Below are positions 1-6,054 of a stretch of DNA of 6,508 bases, in pieces. How positions within the stretch are numbered: the stretch's first letter is position 1; each line of letters opens with the position of its first letter. A model generated the notes under the pieces. That model was not told where the DNA came from. It was given only the letters and a program-made list of their open reading frames with translations, and searched no databases. The translations under genes were made by a program, and so were the position numbers. Origin of the DNA: JAPLST01 sp964397565 (GTDB lineage: Bacteria; Auribacterota; UBA3054; JAPLST01); assembly GCA_964397565.1 (NCBI GenBank), contig CAYNJC010000075.1, forward strand, positions 1 to 6,508, written 5' to 3'.

Positions 1-49
1 GCCGGACTGCCGGACTGCCGGACTGCCGGACTGCCGGACTGCCGGACTG
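1..49. repeat. 8-bp tandem repeat array, cut by the left edge
   Basis: Six perfect copies of GCCGGACT fill bases 1-48, and the phase breaks at base 50. The array starts at the first base of the window, so its true copy number is unknown. The unit is not a multiple of three, so a change in copy number inside a reading frame would shift the frame. Read leftward, the array lies downstream of a promoter candidate at 108-136. Confidence 0.95.
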
Positions 50-107
50 AATTATGCTACTGTTTCTGATTACAGCGTTCATAAAGCCAGTAAATAATGC
101 TGCGACA

Positions 108-136
108 TTTATAGCACAAAAGCAGGAGAAAGTCAA
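108..136 (-). promoter_or_regulatory. Leftward sigma70-type promoter candidate
   Basis: On the - strand, TTGACT (136-131) is followed by exactly 17 nt and then TATAAA (113-108). A TGC triplet just before the -10 hexamer makes it an extended -10. Transcription would start near base 101 and run leftward off the window. An ATG at 82-80 on that strand opens a frame that stays open through the 8-bp repeat to the left edge, but I see no Shine-Dalgarno in front of it. The hexamers and spacing are seen directly; activity is inferred. Confidence 0.5.
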
Positions 137-335
137 GTGATACGCGATACCTGTTGCAAGTCAATAGAAATGTCCGCTTTGCAGTCTCTTCACTCCGCAG
201 ACTGCGCCGTGAGCCGTGCCGCCATCGGCGGGATGACGAGCTCGCAGCGCACGCCGTCGCGGCTCGTTTCTCCCGCTGCGCAGAATATTCACCACGAAGG
301 CAGAGCTGGTGATCAGGGTTCAGGGCAGAAAGAGA

Positions 336-357
336 GTGGGAGCCGCCTCCGTGCGGC
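336..357 (+). repeat. REP-like hairpin, GTGGGAG type, copy A
   Basis: The head GTGGGAG (336-342) leads into a stem GCCGC (342-346) / GCGGC (353-357) with a 6-nt loop. A second element with the same layout lies 105 bp downstream, and the same head opens each unit of the array at the right end of the window. A conserved short head plus a stem that varies but stays paired is the pattern of REP elements. The matching RAYT transposase is not in this window. Confidence 0.7.
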
Positions 358-440
358 GAATCTGCTGCATCTCCTCTTCCACCGAACACATACCGGCTGT
401 CCCTACGCCACGCGCTCCGCGCGCGGCATGCAGTTCCAGA

Positions 441-462
441 GTGGGAGCGGCCCCCGTGCCGC
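441..462 (+). repeat. REP-like hairpin, GTGGGAG type, copy B
   Basis: The head GTGGGAG (441-447) is followed by stem GCGGC (447-451) / GCCGC (458-462) and loop CCCCGT. Against copy A, the stem has changed from GCCGC/GCGGC to GCGGC/GCCGC, so both sides differ and pairing is kept. That suggests selection for structure or spread of a hairpin family rather than simple decay. Confidence 0.7.
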
Positions 463-466
463 GATT

Positions 467-487
467 CTGCCGCAAATGCTGCGGCAG
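467..487. repeat. Perfect 8-bp stem hairpin
   Basis: CTGCCGCA (467-474) pairs perfectly with TGCGGCAG (480-487) across a 5-nt loop. It sits directly after REP-like copy B and may be part of the same composite element. No T-run follows, so it is not an intrinsic terminator. Confidence 0.6.
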
Positions 488-589
488 CAATTGTATCCGC
501 ACATGACGCAGATGACGCAGATTGGCAGCGCTGCACCATAATTTGTTTCGTCGCGAAAGAGATTTAGGAAGAAGATCAGCGCTGCACTA

Positions 590-614
590 AAAAACTTTCG
601 TTGCGAAGGTTTTT
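590..614. terminator. Bidirectional intrinsic terminator upstream of the radical SAM gene
   Basis: An 11-bp stem (590-600 with 604-614, one T-G wobble) closes on the 3-nt loop TTG. The base of the stem is A-rich on the left and TTTTT on the right, so either strand ends in a U-run after a hairpin. It would stop rightward transcripts before the promoter at 639, and leftward transcripts as well. A weaker relative, with TTTCG (546-550) pairing with CGAAA (554-558), lies 51 bp upstream in a degenerate duplication. Confidence 0.65.
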
Positions 615-638
615 CCTCCAGCATTCCCTGAACCCTGT

Positions 639-667
639 TTGCATCCCGGCGCGGCAGCAGCTATAAT
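639..667 (+). promoter_or_regulatory. Sigma70-type promoter of the radical SAM gene, probably leaderless
   Basis: TTGCAT (639-644), a 17-nt spacer, and a perfect TATAAT (662-667). Only 8 nt separate the -10 hexamer from the ATG at 676, so transcription should begin at or within a base or two of the start codon. No Shine-Dalgarno lies before the ATG, which agrees with a leaderless mRNA. Confidence 0.75.
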
Positions 668-675
668 TACTTGTT

Positions 676-1596
676 ATGAAGCATATCTTTGGACCTGTCG
701 CTTCACGCCGGCTCGGCCGCTCGCTTGGCATAGACCTCGTACCGTTCAAGACCTGCACGTGGGACTGCATGTATTGTGAATGTGGCCGCACGACCCAGCA
801 CACCGTGACGCGCGCCGAATTTGTGCCGCTGGCAGACCTTGTGCGCGAGTTCGAGGAATGGTGCGCGGCGGGCGGCACGGCCGATGTCATCACCTTGGCC
901 GGCTCGGGCGAGCCGACCTTGTACGCACGCATTGGTGAACTGATTGACGCCATTAAGGCTTGCTGCGCAATACCCGTGTGCGTCCTGACCAATGGCACGC
1001 TGCTGTGGTGCGCGGATGTCCGCCGCGATCTGCTGCACGCCGACATTGTCATTCCGACCTTTGACGCGCCCGATGACGCCACGTTTCAACGCATTCACCG
1101 GCCGTGCCGCGAACTCGATTATGCTCGCTATGTTGACGGCTTGCGCACGTTTGCGCGCGCGTATACCGGCCAGTTGTGGCTCGAAGTCTTCCTCGTGCCG
1201 GGCATCAATGACAGCGACGCAATGGTGCGCCGCATTGCGACCGTGGCGGCCGAACTGCACCCGGCCAAAGTGCAACTCAATACGGCCGTGCGCCCGGGCA
1301 CCGAGCCGGACGTGCGTCCGCTCGCGAGCGAGCGCATGCGCGAACTGGCTGCGCTCTTCACGCCGCCGGCCGAGGTGATCGGCACCCACAATCCCAATGC
1401 CGCCGCCTACACTGCCATTACGGATGCGCAAGTGCTCGAGACGGTGCGGCGCCGACCCTGCACGTTGGCCGACCTGGCCGCCGGCCTTGGCATTCCGCTA
1501 AGTGCGGCGGCAAAGTGCGTCGACGCCTTGCGCGCCAAGGGTATGATCAGGGTTGACACCCACAACGGCCTGACCTTCTTTTCCGCGGAGCGGTAG
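676..1596 (+). CDS. Radical SAM protein, Tyw1-like (COG0731) family, with C-terminal winged helix
   Basis: A 306-residue cytoplasmic iron-sulfur enzyme expected to use S-adenosylmethionine to start radical chemistry; its substrate is unknown. The cluster motif is C27-x3-C31-x2-C34 in the context CTWDCMYCECGRTT, typical of bacterial COG0731 proteins, whose archaeal relatives act in wyosine tRNA modification. GSGEPT (76-81) matches the SAM-binding glycine motif, followed by LTNGTLL (104-110), VPGIND and QLNTAVRPG. From about residue 253 to the end the chain looks like a winged helix-turn-helix, seen in some family members. The start is supported because the family's N-terminal signature GPVASRRLGRSLG begins at residue 6. 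The length is complete. There is no Shine-Dalgarno, the promoter abuts the ATG, and the gene appears monocistronic. Family assignment is firm. A wyosine role in bacteria is not implied, since that pathway is archaeal and eukaryotic. Confidence 0.93.
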   Translation: MKHIFGPVASRRLGRSLGIDLVPFKTCTWDCMYCECGRTTQHTVTRAEFVPLADLVREFEEWCAAGGTADVITLAGSGEPTLYARIGELIDAIKACCAIPVCVLTNGTLLWCADVRRDLLHADIVIPTFDAPDDATFQRIHRPCRELDYARYVDGLRTFARAYTGQLWLEVFLVPGINDSDAMVRRIATVAAELHPAKVQLNTAVRPGTEPDVRPLASERMRELAALFTPPAEVIGTHNPNAAAYTAITDAQVLETVRRRPCTLADLAAGLGIPLSAAAKCVDALRAKGMIRVDTHNGLTFFSAER

Positions 1597-1609
1597 GGCG
1601 GGTTGTTGA

Positions 1610-1659
1610 CTGTAGTGGTACCCGCCAGTGACGTTGCATGTAACGTGCCGCGGCTACAG
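1610..1659. repeat. Hairpin element between CTGTAG and CTACAG arms
   Basis: CTGTAG (1610-1615) and CTACAG (1654-1659) are inverted arms around a smaller hairpin, ACGTT (1631-1635) / AACGT (1642-1646). It begins 13 bases after the radical SAM stop codon. It looks like a decayed relative of the two GTRGGAACG elements that follow. No T-run is present, so it is not a standard terminator. Confidence 0.5.
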
Positions 1660-1667
1660 GTGGCTGA

Positions 1668-1726
1668 CTGTAGGAACGCCCCTCGGGGACGTTGAAAAGA
1701 CGCGGCGCGGAGCGCCGCGACCACAG
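1668..1726. repeat. Two-hairpin REP-like element, GTAGGAACG type
   Basis: The head GTAGGAACG (1670-1678) runs into an imperfect hairpin, AACGCCCC (1675-1682) against GGGGACGTT (1685-1693) with one unpaired A. Then comes a perfect 8-bp stem, CGCGGCGC (1701-1708) / GCGCCGCG (1712-1719), with loop GGA. Outer CTGT (1668-1671) and ACAG (1723-1726) can close the structure. The plan of two arms within outer complementary ends resembles the units at the right end of the window but with different sequence. Confidence 0.6.
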
Positions 1727-1748
1727 GCAAGCGCGACTGTATCTGGCT

Positions 1749-1771
1749 GTGGGAACGTCCCGCGGGGACGT
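1749..1771. repeat. REP-like hairpin, GTGGGAACG type
   Basis: The head GTGGGAACG (1749-1757) overlaps a perfect stem, ACGTCCC (1755-1761) / GGGACGT (1765-1771), with loop GCG. It is 79 bp from the related head at 1670 and in the same orientation. It lies about 40 bases upstream of the DUF2157 promoter. Confidence 0.6.
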
Positions 1772-1810
1772 CGTTTGCGCCGCGGCTCCATCTGCTGTTG
1801 TGTCCAGAAA

Positions 1811-1839
1811 TTGTTTTTTGCCCGCCGAGTTGCTATTAT
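1811..1839 (+). promoter_or_regulatory. Extended -10 promoter of the DUF2157-GDYXXLXY operon
   Basis: TTGTTT (1811-1816), a 17-nt spacer, and TATTAT (1834-1839) preceded by TGC, which gives an extended -10. Transcription should start near 1846, leaving a leader of about 60 nt before the ATG at 1907. The stretch is AT-rich compared with its surroundings. No operator or riboswitch is evident. Confidence 0.65.
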
Positions 1840-1896
1840 TAATGCGTGACTCGGAAATGCTGGTCGCTGCAATGCGCAATGACCATAGAATGCGTT

Positions 1897-1900
1897 GGAG
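1897..1900 (+). promoter_or_regulatory. Ribosome binding site that sets the DUF2157 start
   Basis: GGAG ends 6 nt before the ATG at 1907. An in-frame TTG at 1895 would give four more residues, but it overlaps this site and has no binding site of its own, so the ATG is preferred. Confidence 0.75.
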
Positions 1901-1906
1901 CAAGGT

Positions 1907-3226
1907 ATGAGTGATCACCTAAGCTGGTTGGCGACCCAACTCGATGAATGGGTCGCACAACGCCTGTTGTCGCGCGAACAAGCGCTGGCCATTCGCAAGC
2001 ACTATCCTGAACCCAAAGCCGCCGCACCCTGGGGCATGATCATCTTCACCGGCATTGGCGCGGTCGTGATCGGCCTGGGTGTGATTTTGCTGTTTGCCTA
2101 CAACTGGGCCGATATGCCCAAGGCAGCCAAACTAGCGGTGGCGTTTGGCGCACTGGCGGCAGCGCACACGGCCGGCATCGTCTTATTTCGCGGTGCAGAC
2201 TGGCGACGCACGCTGGGCGACACGCTCTGCCTGCTGGGCACCATGTTGTTCGGCGCGGGTATTTGGCTGGTCGCGGAAATCTATCATGTTGACGAACATT
2301 ATCCAAACGCATTTCTGGTCTGGTGCTTGGGCGCCTTGGCGATGGCGTGGGTGATGCCATCGGCAATGCAGGGCATGTTGGCCGCCGTGTTGGCGTCTGT
2401 CTGGATGTGCTGTGAGACCTGGGGCTTTGAACATGCGCTTACCTGGGCGCCACCGCTGATCACCCTTGCGCTGGGCACCCTGGCGTGGCGGTTACGTTCG
2501 CGCGTGTTGCTGTTCTTCACGCTGGCGAGTCTCATGGTCGCGGCCGCCGCCATCACCGACACGATGGACGGAAGTGCAGTGTTGTTGCTGCTGACCGTTG
2601 CGGCCGGTTGCATCGCCCTGGGAACGCTGGCGACGGACTACGCCGTCTTTGCCGAGAGCGCACCGGTGTGGGGCTTTATTGGCTGGAGTGTCTTGCTTGT
2701 CTGCTGCTATACCCTCAGCTTCTCCGGTAATATCCGGCACCTGCTGTACTGGACTGCAACGGTTCAACCGCTGGCGTGCGCGCTGTACACCTGGATTCCA
2801 TTTGCGTTGACGTTGGGATTGTGGGGCATACTGGCATGGGCACGCGCCACCCGCGTGCGGCCGCGCGCGCCGGACGAGCACGCCCTCGAACTTGTGCTGG
2901 TGCCGCTCGCCGTCATTGCGTGCCAATATGTGACATTGAGCGGCGCACGCCAGTTCGAGACGATGGCCGCGGGCATGTTTAATCTGGTGCTGCTGGCGCT
3001 GGCGTTGGCCTGGATGGTGCGCGGATGTCGGCGCGGCTTGCTGCCACGGACCATTATGGGTTCGGCCATCTTGGCCGCGTTGGTCGCCGGCAGATATTTC
3101 GATTTGTTTGAGAGTTTGGCTGCGCGCGGCCTTGCGTTTGTCCTTGTCGGCGGCATATTGTTTGCCGAGGGCATTTTGTTCATGCGCGCACGCCGGCGCA
3201 TGCGTACCACGGAGGTGGCATCATGA
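1907..3226 (+). CDS. DUF2157 domain-containing polytopic membrane protein
   Basis: A 439-residue inner-membrane protein of unknown function. The soluble N-terminus (about residues 1-40) is the amphipathic DUF2157 start, with LDEWVAQRLLSREQALAIRK. After that come about 12-14 hydrophobic segments, the first in MIIFTGIGAVVIGLGVILLF and the last near the C-terminus before a basic tail. A late GRYFDLF motif resembles the C-terminal region of DUF2157/DUF4401 proteins. The length suits a full version that includes the membrane region. It has its own promoter and Shine-Dalgarno. Its stop overlaps the start of the next gene (ATGA), and GDYXXLXY proteins are the usual partners of this family, which supports a joint membrane complex. 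A transport role is possible but nothing here proves it. Confidence 0.88.
   Translation: MSDHLSWLATQLDEWVAQRLLSREQALAIRKHYPEPKAAAPWGMIIFTGIGAVVIGLGVILLFAYNWADMPKAAKLAVAFGALAAAHTAGIVLFRGADWRRTLGDTLCLLGTMLFGAGIWLVAEIYHVDEHYPNAFLVWCLGALAMAWVMPSAMQGMLAAVLASVWMCCETWGFEHALTWAPPLITLALGTLAWRLRSRVLLFFTLASLMVAAAAITDTMDGSAVLLLLTVAAGCIALGTLATDYAVFAESAPVWGFIGWSVLLVCCYTLSFSGNIRHLLYWTATVQPLACALYTWIPFALTLGLWGILAWARATRVRPRAPDEHALELVLVPLAVIACQYVTLSGARQFETMAAGMFNLVLLALALAWMVRGCRRGLLPRTIMGSAILAALVAGRYFDLFESLAARGLAFVLVGGILFAEGILFMRARRRMRTTEVAS
3211..3216 (+). promoter_or_regulatory. Ribosome binding site of the GDYXXLXY gene, inside the upstream gene
   Basis: GGAGGT lies within the last codons of the DUF2157 gene, 6 nt before the ATG at 3223. 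With the ATGA overlap it points to coupled translation and a tuned ratio of the two proteins. Confidence 0.8.
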
Positions 3227-4254
3227 AATGCGTCGCTTTGGCCGTCGTTGCGCTGCTGCAGCTTGCCGTGTTGGCGTTTATGGCCGGCGAACGCGAGTGG
3301 GTGCTGCGTACCGGGCGCACGGTCTACTTGCGCACTGCACCGGTTGATCCGCGCGACCCGATGCGCAACTATGTGGCACTGAACTATGACATCGCGCACG
3401 TGCCGCCGGCGCGGTGCACGGGCGGTCTTGCTGCGACGCTTGCCCACACCAATGTTATAGCACGTGGCACGCCAGTGTATGCCGTGTTAGACACCAATGG
3501 CGCCGTGGCGCAGCTTGTGACGCTGACCGATGAACACCCGACCGATGCTGTCTACATCCGTGGCCGCGTTGACAGCCACTATGGGCAGCCAAGCATTGAT
3601 GTGCGCTATGGCATCGAAGCCTATTTCATGCAGCAGGACAAGGCGCTGGCGCTGGAGCGCGAGCGGGTGCGCGACGGCATCCAAGTGCCGCTAGAAATGG
3701 CAGTGGCGCTCAGTCCGCGCGGCATGGCCGTGATCAAGGGTCAGCGTTGGGCGCAGCTCGGCATTGGCCTCGACGTGGTGCCCGATCCTGCGCAGACAAA
3801 TCGGCAGTCTGATCGCCGCTTCGTGGCGGTAACCATGCGCCTGATGAACGCCGGCACTACGGATGTCGCGCTGGTTGATCTGCCCGCCGGCCGCTCTTTC
3901 TCACTGGTGCCGGTCAACCGATGGAGGCGTGGCAATGACTGGCGCTGGGCAGGTGAAAAAGACCCAACGCCGGCGCCGCAGCCGGCCGATGTGGTGCTAC
4001 TCACGCCCGGGCAGGTGCTCACAAATCGATTTGAGTTCAGCAATCCATACTGGTTTGTGGTTGAAGACACGACCAACAAAGTGGATGCCGTCGCCACGCC
4101 GCTGAGCCACGCCGATCTTGATTGGCGTGCGATGTTCCGTTTGGAGTATCGCGCGCCGGAACCGGCCGTCTGTACCGCGCTGCCGCACGGCGATGTGATC
4201 TGGCACGGCCGGCTGGCCTCGCGTGCATTCTCGGGCGACGGCCGCGTGGATTGA
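3223..4254 (+). CDS. GDYXXLXY-type protein with extra C-terminal beta-rich domain
   Basis: A 343-residue protein. Residues 4-21 form one hydrophobic segment (uncleaved anchor or signal peptide), so the rest is probably periplasmic. Residues about 27-55 carry the family hallmark: VYLRTAPVDPRDPMRNYVALNY. In the name-giving motif the usual Gly-Asp are replaced by R48-N49, while Y50, L53 and Y55 are kept. The core ends near residue 175, close to the family's usual size. The remaining 170 or so residues are an addition with alternating hydrophobic strands, such as VAVTMRLMNAGTTDVAL and LLTPGQVLTNRFEFSNPYW, which suggest an Ig-like beta sandwich. Paired with the upstream DUF2157 gene; function unknown. 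Family call is good; the fold of the extension is inference. Confidence 0.82.
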   Translation: MKCVALAVVALLQLAVLAFMAGEREWVLRTGRTVYLRTAPVDPRDPMRNYVALNYDIAHVPPARCTGGLAATLAHTNVIARGTPVYAVLDTNGAVAQLVTLTDEHPTDAVYIRGRVDSHYGQPSIDVRYGIEAYFMQQDKALALERERVRDGIQVPLEMAVALSPRGMAVIKGQRWAQLGIGLDVVPDPAQTNRQSDRRFVAVTMRLMNAGTTDVALVDLPAGRSFSLVPVNRWRRGNDWRWAGEKDPTPAPQPADVVLLTPGQVLTNRFEFSNPYWFVVEDTTNKVDAVATPLSHADLDWRAMFRLEYRAPEPAVCTALPHGDVIWHGRLASRAFSGDGRVD

Positions 4255-4263
4255 TCTTTGTAC

Positions 4264-4289
4264 AAAACGGTTTGCCGCAAACCGTTTTT
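4264..4289. terminator. Strong intrinsic terminator after the two-gene operon
   Basis: A perfect 11-bp stem (4264-4274 with 4278-4288) with loop CCG, ending in TTTTT (4285-4289). It starts 10 bases after the GDYXXLXY stop codon. The A-run on the left arm makes it symmetrical, so it could also stop leftward transcripts. It lies only 35 bases before the next start codon, so that gene must depend on readthrough or on a promoter I cannot recognise. Confidence 0.88.
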
Positions 4290-4313
4290 ATCCATACCTG
4301 TAACCAGTCACCT

Positions 4314-4318
4314 AGGAG
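4314..4318 (+). promoter_or_regulatory. Ribosome binding site that sets the start of the exported protein
   Basis: AGGAG ends 5 nt before the ATG at 4324. An in-frame TTG at 4258 would read through the terminator and bury the signal peptide behind 22 extra residues, so the ATG is the real start. Confidence 0.88.
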
Positions 4319-4323
4319 ATGCC

Positions 4324-6054
4324 ATGAACACGCGTAGACTCATCTTATCAGCAGTGGTGCTGTGTCTGTGGGCACTGTACGATGTACATGCCATTGACAT
4401 CGGCGGCATTGTCACGCGTGCAGCAAGCGCGACGAAGACCGTCGCCGACCAAGTCGACAAGACTGCGTCCGCCAGCACTGACGCGCTGGTCAAGCGCGCC
4501 GACACGGAATTGCGCGCGGCCGAGCGCAAGATGTATGGCGGCGACAAAGCGGGCGCGCAACAACTGCTGACCAGCTCCGGCGCAGTGATCGCGCAGGTCG
4601 AGACGACGGACGCCACGCGCAAAGAACTGCCCACACTGAAACAGAAACACGCCCGGCTTCAGGCTGAACTCGATCGCCGCATGGGCCAGACCGCCCCGGC
4701 ACGCCCGCCTGCGGTTTCCGCACAGCCTGCCGCGTCCGCCGCCTCTGCGCCGGCACGCGCCATATCCGCCGTACGGGTGCCTGTCGCTGCACCACCTACG
4801 CCGCCGGCAACCACTGCCAAACTGCCGTATGCTGCCCGCGAATCCCTCAGAAACTTTGACAACCTGTACCGCTCCGTCGAGAACAAGTTTGGCAAGATGG
4901 AGGAAGCCAAGAAGGGCGACACCACCACGCCGCCGGAAACGTATGCCAAGGAGATCAAGGCACTGCAAGTCGATCTGCAGAAGCACTTGGCAGATGCCAG
5001 GTCCGCTGCAACCAGCGCCGGCATCGCGTCCCATCCCGATCTGGACGCAGCGCAAGCCAAACTCGACGCCATTCCCGGCCGGCTGCAGCAGACCAGCAGC
5101 AGTGTCGCCGCGGCGCAAACCGCGCGCAAAGCCACATCCGAGGGCATCGCCGCGGATGCCGAACAGCTCGCCAATGCGTACAATCGCCTGCGCGAGACAA
5201 CGTTCGACAAGGCCGGCGGCGCGGCGATCTATTACAACGATCTCGATCCCGCGACCAATCTGCTCGTTGTCATTGCTGAGTTTGAAAACAATGACTTGGA
5301 AAAGACGCAGAAAATGCTGGCGGAGTTCCATGCCAAGTACGGCGCAACGGAAGAGGAAATCCGCGCCAGTACGGACGATAACGACGCCGCGCGCGCCTGC
5401 CGCAACCTCGAGGAGGGGATTGCCAATGTGGCCAAGACGCGCACCGCCATGGCCGAGGATCTGGCCGAGCGGATCAACCAACGCATCGCCGGGCTTGCCG
5501 GCTCGCATGACTTCTTCCGGCTGGCGCGGCACGACGAAGTGCGCGCCTGGCACGCCGTGGCGCAGCAATTTGATAAGGACAACGCGAAAGTCGTCGAGCT
5601 GACGCAGCGCTGCGACCAGGCCCTGGCCGATGACATGCAGAAGTTCAAGGAGAAAATCGCTGCACGCAAATGGCCGGCGCACGCCGCCACCGCGCCGGCA
5701 GATGCCAAGAAACTGGCCGCGACCGCACTCGCGTGGTTCAAAAACAGCACTGACTGGGGCAAACGCGAACAGAATGCCCAAGCCACCGACAAAGCGCCGC
5801 GCGTGCCGCTCGCCGTCGCCGTCACCGGCCCGTGGTCCATTCAGGAACGCAACATTCTCGGTGAGCCAACCATGTATGGCTTGCCCATTCTCTTGGCCGT
5901 GCAGTTGCCGGCCGACAGCAAAGACGGGTTGGCGCGTGTGTTTGTGCTGACCATGCGCACGGCGGAATTCAAAGGGGTCAAAATGGAGCCACCCTTCGAC
6001 TCGGTCACGGTCGGCGACAGTTATTTCATCAATGCAGATGCCGTGCAGCCGTGA
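4324..6054 (+). CDS. Exported helix-rich protein of unknown function
   Basis: A 576-residue protein I do not recognise. It begins with a clear Sec signal peptide: basic MNTRR, a hydrophobic core and a likely signal peptidase I cut after VHA (residue 23). There is no lipobox cysteine and no later membrane segment, so the mature protein is probably periplasmic or secreted. Residues 24-120 are charged helices. Residues about 122-166 are a flexible Ala/Pro linker. Residues 167 to about 490 are again long helices, with coiled-coil-like stretches. The last 85 residues differ: from VPLAVAVTGPW onward they look like a compact mixed alpha/beta domain with MYGLPILLAVQ and MEPPFDSVTVGDSYF. No catalytic signature is visible. 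It is separated from the operon upstream by a terminator and may be independent. A role as a surface or periplasmic scaffold is a guess. The reading frame and export are secure. Confidence 0.85.
   Translation: MNTRRLILSAVVLCLWALYDVHAIDIGGIVTRAASATKTVADQVDKTASASTDALVKRADTELRAAERKMYGGDKAGAQQLLTSSGAVIAQVETTDATRKELPTLKQKHARLQAELDRRMGQTAPARPPAVSAQPAASAASAPARAISAVRVPVAAPPTPPATTAKLPYAARESLRNFDNLYRSVENKFGKMEEAKKGDTTTPPETYAKEIKALQVDLQKHLADARSAATSAGIASHPDLDAAQAKLDAIPGRLQQTSSSVAAAQTARKATSEGIAADAEQLANAYNRLRETTFDKAGGAAIYYNDLDPATNLLVVIAEFENNDLEKTQKMLAEFHAKYGATEEEIRASTDDNDAARACRNLEEGIANVAKTRTAMAEDLAERINQRIAGLAGSHDFFRLARHDEVRAWHAVAQQFDKDNAKVVELTQRCDQALADDMQKFKEKIAARKWPAHAATAPADAKKLAATALAWFKNSTDWGKREQNAQATDKAPRVPLAVAVTGPWSIQERNILGEPTMYGLPILLAVQLPADSKDGLARVFVLTMRTAEFKGVKMEPPFDSVTVGDSYFINADAVQP

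Larger units (their letters stand above)
314..637. repeat. 12-bp inverted repeat pair bracketing a hairpin-rich segment
   Basis: CAGGGTTCAGGG at 314-325 is the exact reverse complement of CCCTGAACCCTG at 626-637. The pair encloses about 300 bp with several hairpins and the terminator at 590-614. I see no duplicated target site outside the two arms (GAT on the left, TTT on the right), so a transposed element is not shown. The arms may instead be two copies of a dispersed repeat in opposite orientation. Confidence 0.6.
50..638. other. Gene-free, hairpin-rich intergenic region
   Basis: I see no convincing gene here. The longer open frames on both strands have no ribosome binding site, are rich in Arg, Ser and Ala, and simply translate the repeats. 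The region holds a leftward promoter candidate (108-136), two REP-like hairpins with the same head (336-357, 441-462), a perfect hairpin (467-487), a tandem 9-bp repeat GACGCAGAT (505-513, 514-522), a 10-bp palindrome GCAGCGCTGC (525-534), two related copies of a roughly 38-bp segment (526-563 and 577-614), and a 12-bp inverted repeat at 314-325 and 626-637. Bases 140-313 show nothing I can interpret. Confidence 0.7.

Noticed and set aside
57..541. Long open frames on both strands in the left intergenic region
   Set aside because: They have no ribosome binding sites, odd Arg/Ser/Ala-rich composition, and run through REP-like hairpins; the two strands overlap each other.
314..637. Insertion sequence or MITE
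   Set aside because: The 12-bp arms are inverted, but no target-site duplication or transposase is seen, so it is kept only as an inverted repeat.
703..1431. 242-codon - strand frame opposite the radical SAM gene
   Set aside because: The + strand frame carries all the radical SAM motifs, so this is a shadow.
1701..1719. Intrinsic terminator of the radical SAM gene
   Set aside because: The perfect GC stem has no following T-run and belongs to a two-hairpin REP-like element about 100 bases after the stop codon.
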